Origin: Alistipes sp. UBA934
Lineage (GTDB): Bacteria > Bacteroidota > Bacteroidia > Bacteroidales > Rikenellaceae
Assembly (NCBI GenBank): GCA_002293535.1
Contig: DBDK01000005.1
Location: forward strand, 68,738-132,737
Reading direction: 5' to 3'
DNA: 64,000 nt
This document shows, piece by piece, positions 61,476 to 64,000 of the stretch. The number at the start of each line of letters is the position of its first letter. Position 1 is the first letter of the stretch. A model generated the notes under the pieces. It did no database searches. It was given only the letters and a program-made list of their open reading frames with translations, and had not been told where the DNA came from. The translations under genes and the position numbers were made by a program.

Positions 61476-63471
61476 TTTTTCCGGTTTCGAAATCTATCGT
61501 CCCAACCAGCGTAAAGTCGATTTGACGGCGCGAAAGATCTGCTCCCTTAACGCGAATTCTAACCAGGTCTCCAAGGGTAAATTTGCGCCCACTCGACTGA
61601 CCCACAGCTGCATAGATATTCTCGTCGAAACGATAAAAGTCATCCGCCACATCCCTCATCGACACCATCCCCTCGATCAGACTGTCTTCCAGTTCCACAT
61701 AAATTCCCCAGTCGGTGATACCAGAAATGTGACCGTTAAACTCCTGGCCTACACGATCTTGCATATATTCGGCCATCTTGTACTTAACCGAAGCGCGCTC
61801 GGCATCGGCAGCCCTGACTTCCATATCCGAACAGTGCTCGCACAGGCGCTCATATTTGGGCTTGTCGGCACTCTTTCCTCCTTCGAGATAGTGAGCTAAC
61901 AGCCTGTGTACCATCATATCGGGGTAGCGGCGAATCGGTGAAGTGAAGTGCGTATAGTATGGGAATGCCAGACCATAATGGCCGATGTTATCGGTCGAAT
62001 AAACCGCCTTGGCCATCGTGCGAATCGCAAGCGTAGAGATAACATTCTCCTCGCTTTTGCCCTTGATTTTGTCCATAATGGTATTCATCTGGCGCGAGAC
62101 GTCCTTGAGGCGATCGGGGCGAAAATAGTAACCGAATCGGATGACAAAGTCACTGAATTTCAACAGTTTTTCCTCATCCGGTTTGTCGTGTATGCGGTAA
62201 ACAAACGTACGAGCAGATCTTTTGCCTGTCTGCGGATTTTTACCTCCGAATTCGGCTACTCGCTTGTTGGCCAGCAACATAAACTCCTCTATGAGTTGAT
62301 TCGACTCTTTCTGCACTTTGTGGTAGATACCTGTTGGTTTCCCGTCTGGATCGAGTTTGAATTTGAACTCTTCGCGGTCGAATGTTATGGCTCCGTGGGC
62401 AAATCTACGCTTCCGCATCGCCTGTGCCAACTGATTGAATTTCAGTATTTCAGCCTTGAAATCTCCTTCGCCACCCTCTATAATTGCCTGCGCCTCCTCG
62501 TAGGTGAAGCGGCGGTCGGAACGAATCACCGTACGTCCGAACCATTCGTTGTGAATCGTCAGCTCTTCGTCCATCTCAAACACCGCCGAAAAGCACAATT
62601 TGTCCTCATTCGGTCGCAGTGAACACAGGTCATTCGACAGTTTTTCGGGCAACATAGGAACCGTCCTGTCTACCAGATAGACAGAAGTAGCGCGATTCTC
62701 AGCTTCCTCATCGACAATACTTCCCGGTGATACATAATGAGTTACATCAGCAATATGCACCCCTATCTCCCACATTGCACTTCCATTCTCGCCATCAGAA
62801 ATACGGCGGATCGACAGCGCATCGTCGAAATCCTTGGCGTCCTCCGGGTCGATCGTAAAGGTCGTCACACCTCTAAAATCGCGACGACGCGCAACCTCAG
62901 TTTCAGTAATCTCGCTCGGAATAGTATCTGCGGCCTGCTCGACTTGCGGTTCGAACTGCCAAGGCAGGTTAAATTCAGCCATAATGGCATTCATTTCGGT
63001 GTCGTTATTTCCCGCCTCACCCAGCACATCTACCACTTCGCCAACGGGAGAACGACTGCCTTCTTGCCAATCAACTATCTTAGCCACAGCCTTTTGACCG
63101 TCAATGAGTTCTTGTCCTTCCGCGCGTTTAATATAAATATCGACAGGAATCCGGCGCGAATCGGGACGCAGGAACACTGCGTGCTCAGTGACGTCCAACA
63201 CTCCGACATAATTGTGCTGCGAGCGCTCTACTACACGAACAACCGCCCCTTGCAAATTTCCGTTTTTCTTGTACTTGGTCACAACCACCTCCACCTTGTC
63301 GCCATCCAAAGCCCGCAAACCATCGCGCGAATCGACAAAAATATCCTCCTCCAAATCATTGACTTTCACATACATATCACCCGAAGCGATCATATCGACC
63401 ACCCCGACATAGGTCTGAGACGCAGCTTTTCCCCGCGGCGGTGACCATCTTACATTTTTCTTCTTACCCAT
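61366..63471 (-). CDS. rnr: Ribonuclease R
   Basis: A 701-residue 3'-5' exoribonuclease. Cold-shock domains lie in the first 180 residues (YVGVVDMIASGDMYVKV, HNYVGVLDVTEHAVFLRPD). The RNB domain has TFTIDPEDAKDFDDALSI, with the aspartates of the metal site, and FTSPIRRYPDMMVHRLL. An S1 domain (about 605-685: GHISGITDWGIYVELEDS) and a basic tail (RGKSSVRRHTQSRRQNQSRG) follow. That basic tail and the end of the S1 region overlap recR by 110 bases. The ATG at 63471 is used; one at 63480 is also in frame. It overlaps the small upstream gene by 8 bases. Confidence 0.94.
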   Translation of the reverse strand: MGKKKNVRWSPPRGKAASQTYVGVVDMIASGDMYVKVNDLEEDIFVDSRDGLRALDGDKVEVVVTKYKKNGNLQGAVVRVVERSQHNYVGVLDVTEHAVFLRPDSRRIPVDIYIKRAEGQELIDGQKAVAKIVDWQEGSRSPVGEVVDVLGEAGNNDTEMNAIMAEFNLPWQFEPQVEQAADTIPSEITETEVARRRDFRGVTTFTIDPEDAKDFDDALSIRRISDGENGSAMWEIGVHIADVTHYVSPGSIVDEEAENRATSVYLVDRTVPMLPEKLSNDLCSLRPNEDKLCFSAVFEMDEELTIHNEWFGRTVIRSDRRFTYEEAQAIIEGGEGDFKAEILKFNQLAQAMRKRRFAHGAITFDREEFKFKLDPDGKPTGIYHKVQKESNQLIEEFMLLANKRVAEFGGKNPQTGKRSARTFVYRIHDKPDEEKLLKFSDFVIRFGYYFRPDRLKDVSRQMNTIMDKIKGKSEENVISTLAIRTMAKAVYSTDNIGHYGLAFPYYTHFTSPIRRYPDMMVHRLLAHYLEGGKSADKPKYERLCEHCSDMEVRAADAERASVKYKMAEYMQDRVGQEFNGHISGITDWGIYVELEDSLIEGMVSMRDVADDFYRFDENIYAAVGQSSGRKFTLGDLVRIRVKGADLSRRQIDFTLVGTIDFETGKIKPLPEVQLRDDSTGRGKSSVRRHTQSRRQNQSRGR

Positions 63472-63670
63472 TGATCTCAACTGTTTTTACATCCTCCGCG
63501 GTGGGAACTGTGATTTTTTTCGTCGGAACCTCTTTTGCCGGTGCGTTACGTTGCTCAAAAGAGTCGAACAGATTCGGATAAAATCCCTCTGCCCGTGGCT
63601 CTAGTGCCAACATCGTGATCACTCCTGCGACCACCAATACACCCACTATTCCTATGATTCTCTGCAACAT
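63464..63670 (-). CDS. Small membrane-anchored hypothetical protein
   Basis: A 68-residue protein with one N-terminal membrane segment (MLQRIIGIVGVLVVAGVITM, in part) and a polar tail of about 40 residues with the segment FYPNLFDSFEQRNAPAKE. I do not recognise a family. It sits between the S41 protease gene (3 bases upstream) and rnr (8-base overlap), all on the minus strand, so it is probably real and co-transcribed. Confidence 0.6.
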   Translation of the reverse strand: MLQRIIGIVGVLVVAGVITMLALEPRAEGFYPNLFDSFEQRNAPAKEVPTKKITVPTAEDVKTVEING

Positions 63671-63673
63671 ATA

Positions 63674-64000
63674 CTATTTTTTTAGAACCTCCAATGCCTT
63701 TTCGATCGTAGGGTCGATGGGGTAGATCTGCGAATAAAATCCGTTGTAATCCAGCACCGTATTTCGACCTATAAGCGCCCGAAGTTGCGCTTCGAGAATC
63801 TTCCGCGACACTGCGATTTGCTGATAATCAGGAGCAGCTCCGTTATGAGCAGCATATGCGACAAAATCGTCCATCATACCCGGAGCGCCATCCAGCATCG
63901 CCTCCAGCTGAGGTAGCGTCTCCACGGCATTCATCGCCGCACGATGACGATCGCCCCAATCCAAAGTATAGCGATAGATAAGGTTCAACCCATTGACTTT
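63674..64000 (-). CDS. S41 (C-terminal processing) peptidase, C-terminal fragment
   Basis: Only the last 108 or so codons are in the window; the frame is open to the edge. NGLNLIYRYTLDWGDRHRAAM and the end LDYNGFYSQIYPIDPTIEKALEVL fit the C-terminal helical part of Bacteroidetes S41 proteases of the Prc/CtpA type. The catalytic Ser/Lys lie outside. It is the upstream partner of the small membrane protein gene and rnr. The family call rests on a weak, short match. Confidence 0.55.
   Translation of the reverse strand, partial: KVNGLNLIYRYTLDWGDRHRAAMNAVETLPQLEAMLDGAPGMMDDFVAYAAHNGAAPDYQQIAVSRKILEAQLRALIGRNTVLDYNGFYSQIYPIDPTIEKALEVLKK

Noticed and set aside
61948..62622. Long open frame on the plus strand opposite rnr
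   Set aside because: It is fully antisense to the conserved RNB domain of RNase R and its product has no recognisable motif. The same holds for 62737-63444.
1..64000. CRISPR arrays, insertion sequences, prophage genes, rRNA
   Set aside because: No regularly spaced repeats, transposase or integrase motifs, phage structural genes or rRNA sequence were seen on either strand.

Overview
The window is chromosomal DNA of a member of the order Bacteroidales. Evidence: starts lack Shine-Dalgarno sequences and often have A-rich leaders; promoters match the Bacteroides-type pattern TTTG-N19-21-TAnnTTTG; a FimA/Mfa2-type lipoprotein fimbria locus is present; so are lineage-typical families (DUF3078, DUF4831, TIGR02757, BatD/BatE, a eukaryote-like hexokinase, a Rho with a long polar insert). 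Genus cannot be fixed from the sequence. A menaquinone futalosine-pathway gene (mqnE) sits beside a PASTA protein. No rRNA, CRISPR array, insertion sequence, prophage or plasmid function was seen. There is no gene-free stretch longer than 300 bases except 16678-17012, which holds two tRNAs.

Layout. 1-6192: end of a tRNA, then a two-gene operon for secreted glycan breakdown: a double beta-helix (GH55-like) protein with a C-terminal propeller, and a GH50-like plus GH2/GH5-like double glycosidase. 6189-9654: miaA and a LuxC-like acyl-CoA reductase, divergent from rho. 9666-11927: patatin-barrel outer-membrane protein. 12050-14320: fimbrial anchor and pilin genes. 14461-16677: SPOUT methyltransferase, panB, DUF3078 protein. 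16713-16931: tRNA-Gly(CCC) and tRNA-Val(UAC). 17013-22645: creatininase-family protein, PPK2, DUF486 membrane protein and a heterodimeric ABC exporter. 22658-24052: arginine-decarboxylase-like enzyme. 24117-26939: HU-like protein, sigma-54 activator, LptE, a small conserved-looking protein and SecG. 26936-33850: GNAT enzyme, then YbbR-like/coaE/folP, LolD-like ATPase, TIGR02757 protein, TrmN6, DUF4831 protein and an SDR with a zinc-binding tail. 33822-36835 (minus): thioredoxin, GNAT, ROK repressor, fabD. 36925-50073: a tightly packed run plsC-parE-parC-aroK-purL-murI-ftsK-lolA. 50057-51324: ECF sigma factor and small membrane partner, divergent from a coiled-coil membrane protein. 51373-54268: mqnE, PASTA protein, rluD. 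54302-56591 (minus): aldolase and hexokinase. 56664-61475: fumarase, batD, batE, recR. 61366-64000 (minus): rnr, a small membrane protein and the end of an S41 protease.

Most genes are housekeeping and lie in operons joined by 4-base ATGA overlaps. The most notable signals are: (1) a perfectly symmetric divergent ECF-sigma promoter (50769-50821) linking the sigma factor to its neighbour; (2) the unusual double-glycosidase operon at the left edge; (3) several promoters whose -7 box lies only 4-6 bases before the start codon, implying leaderless mRNAs; (4) a 19-base repeat found four times at gene boundaries; (5) two tandem 19-bp palindromes in front of a LolD-like gene; (6) a 110-bp antisense overlap of recR and rnr.
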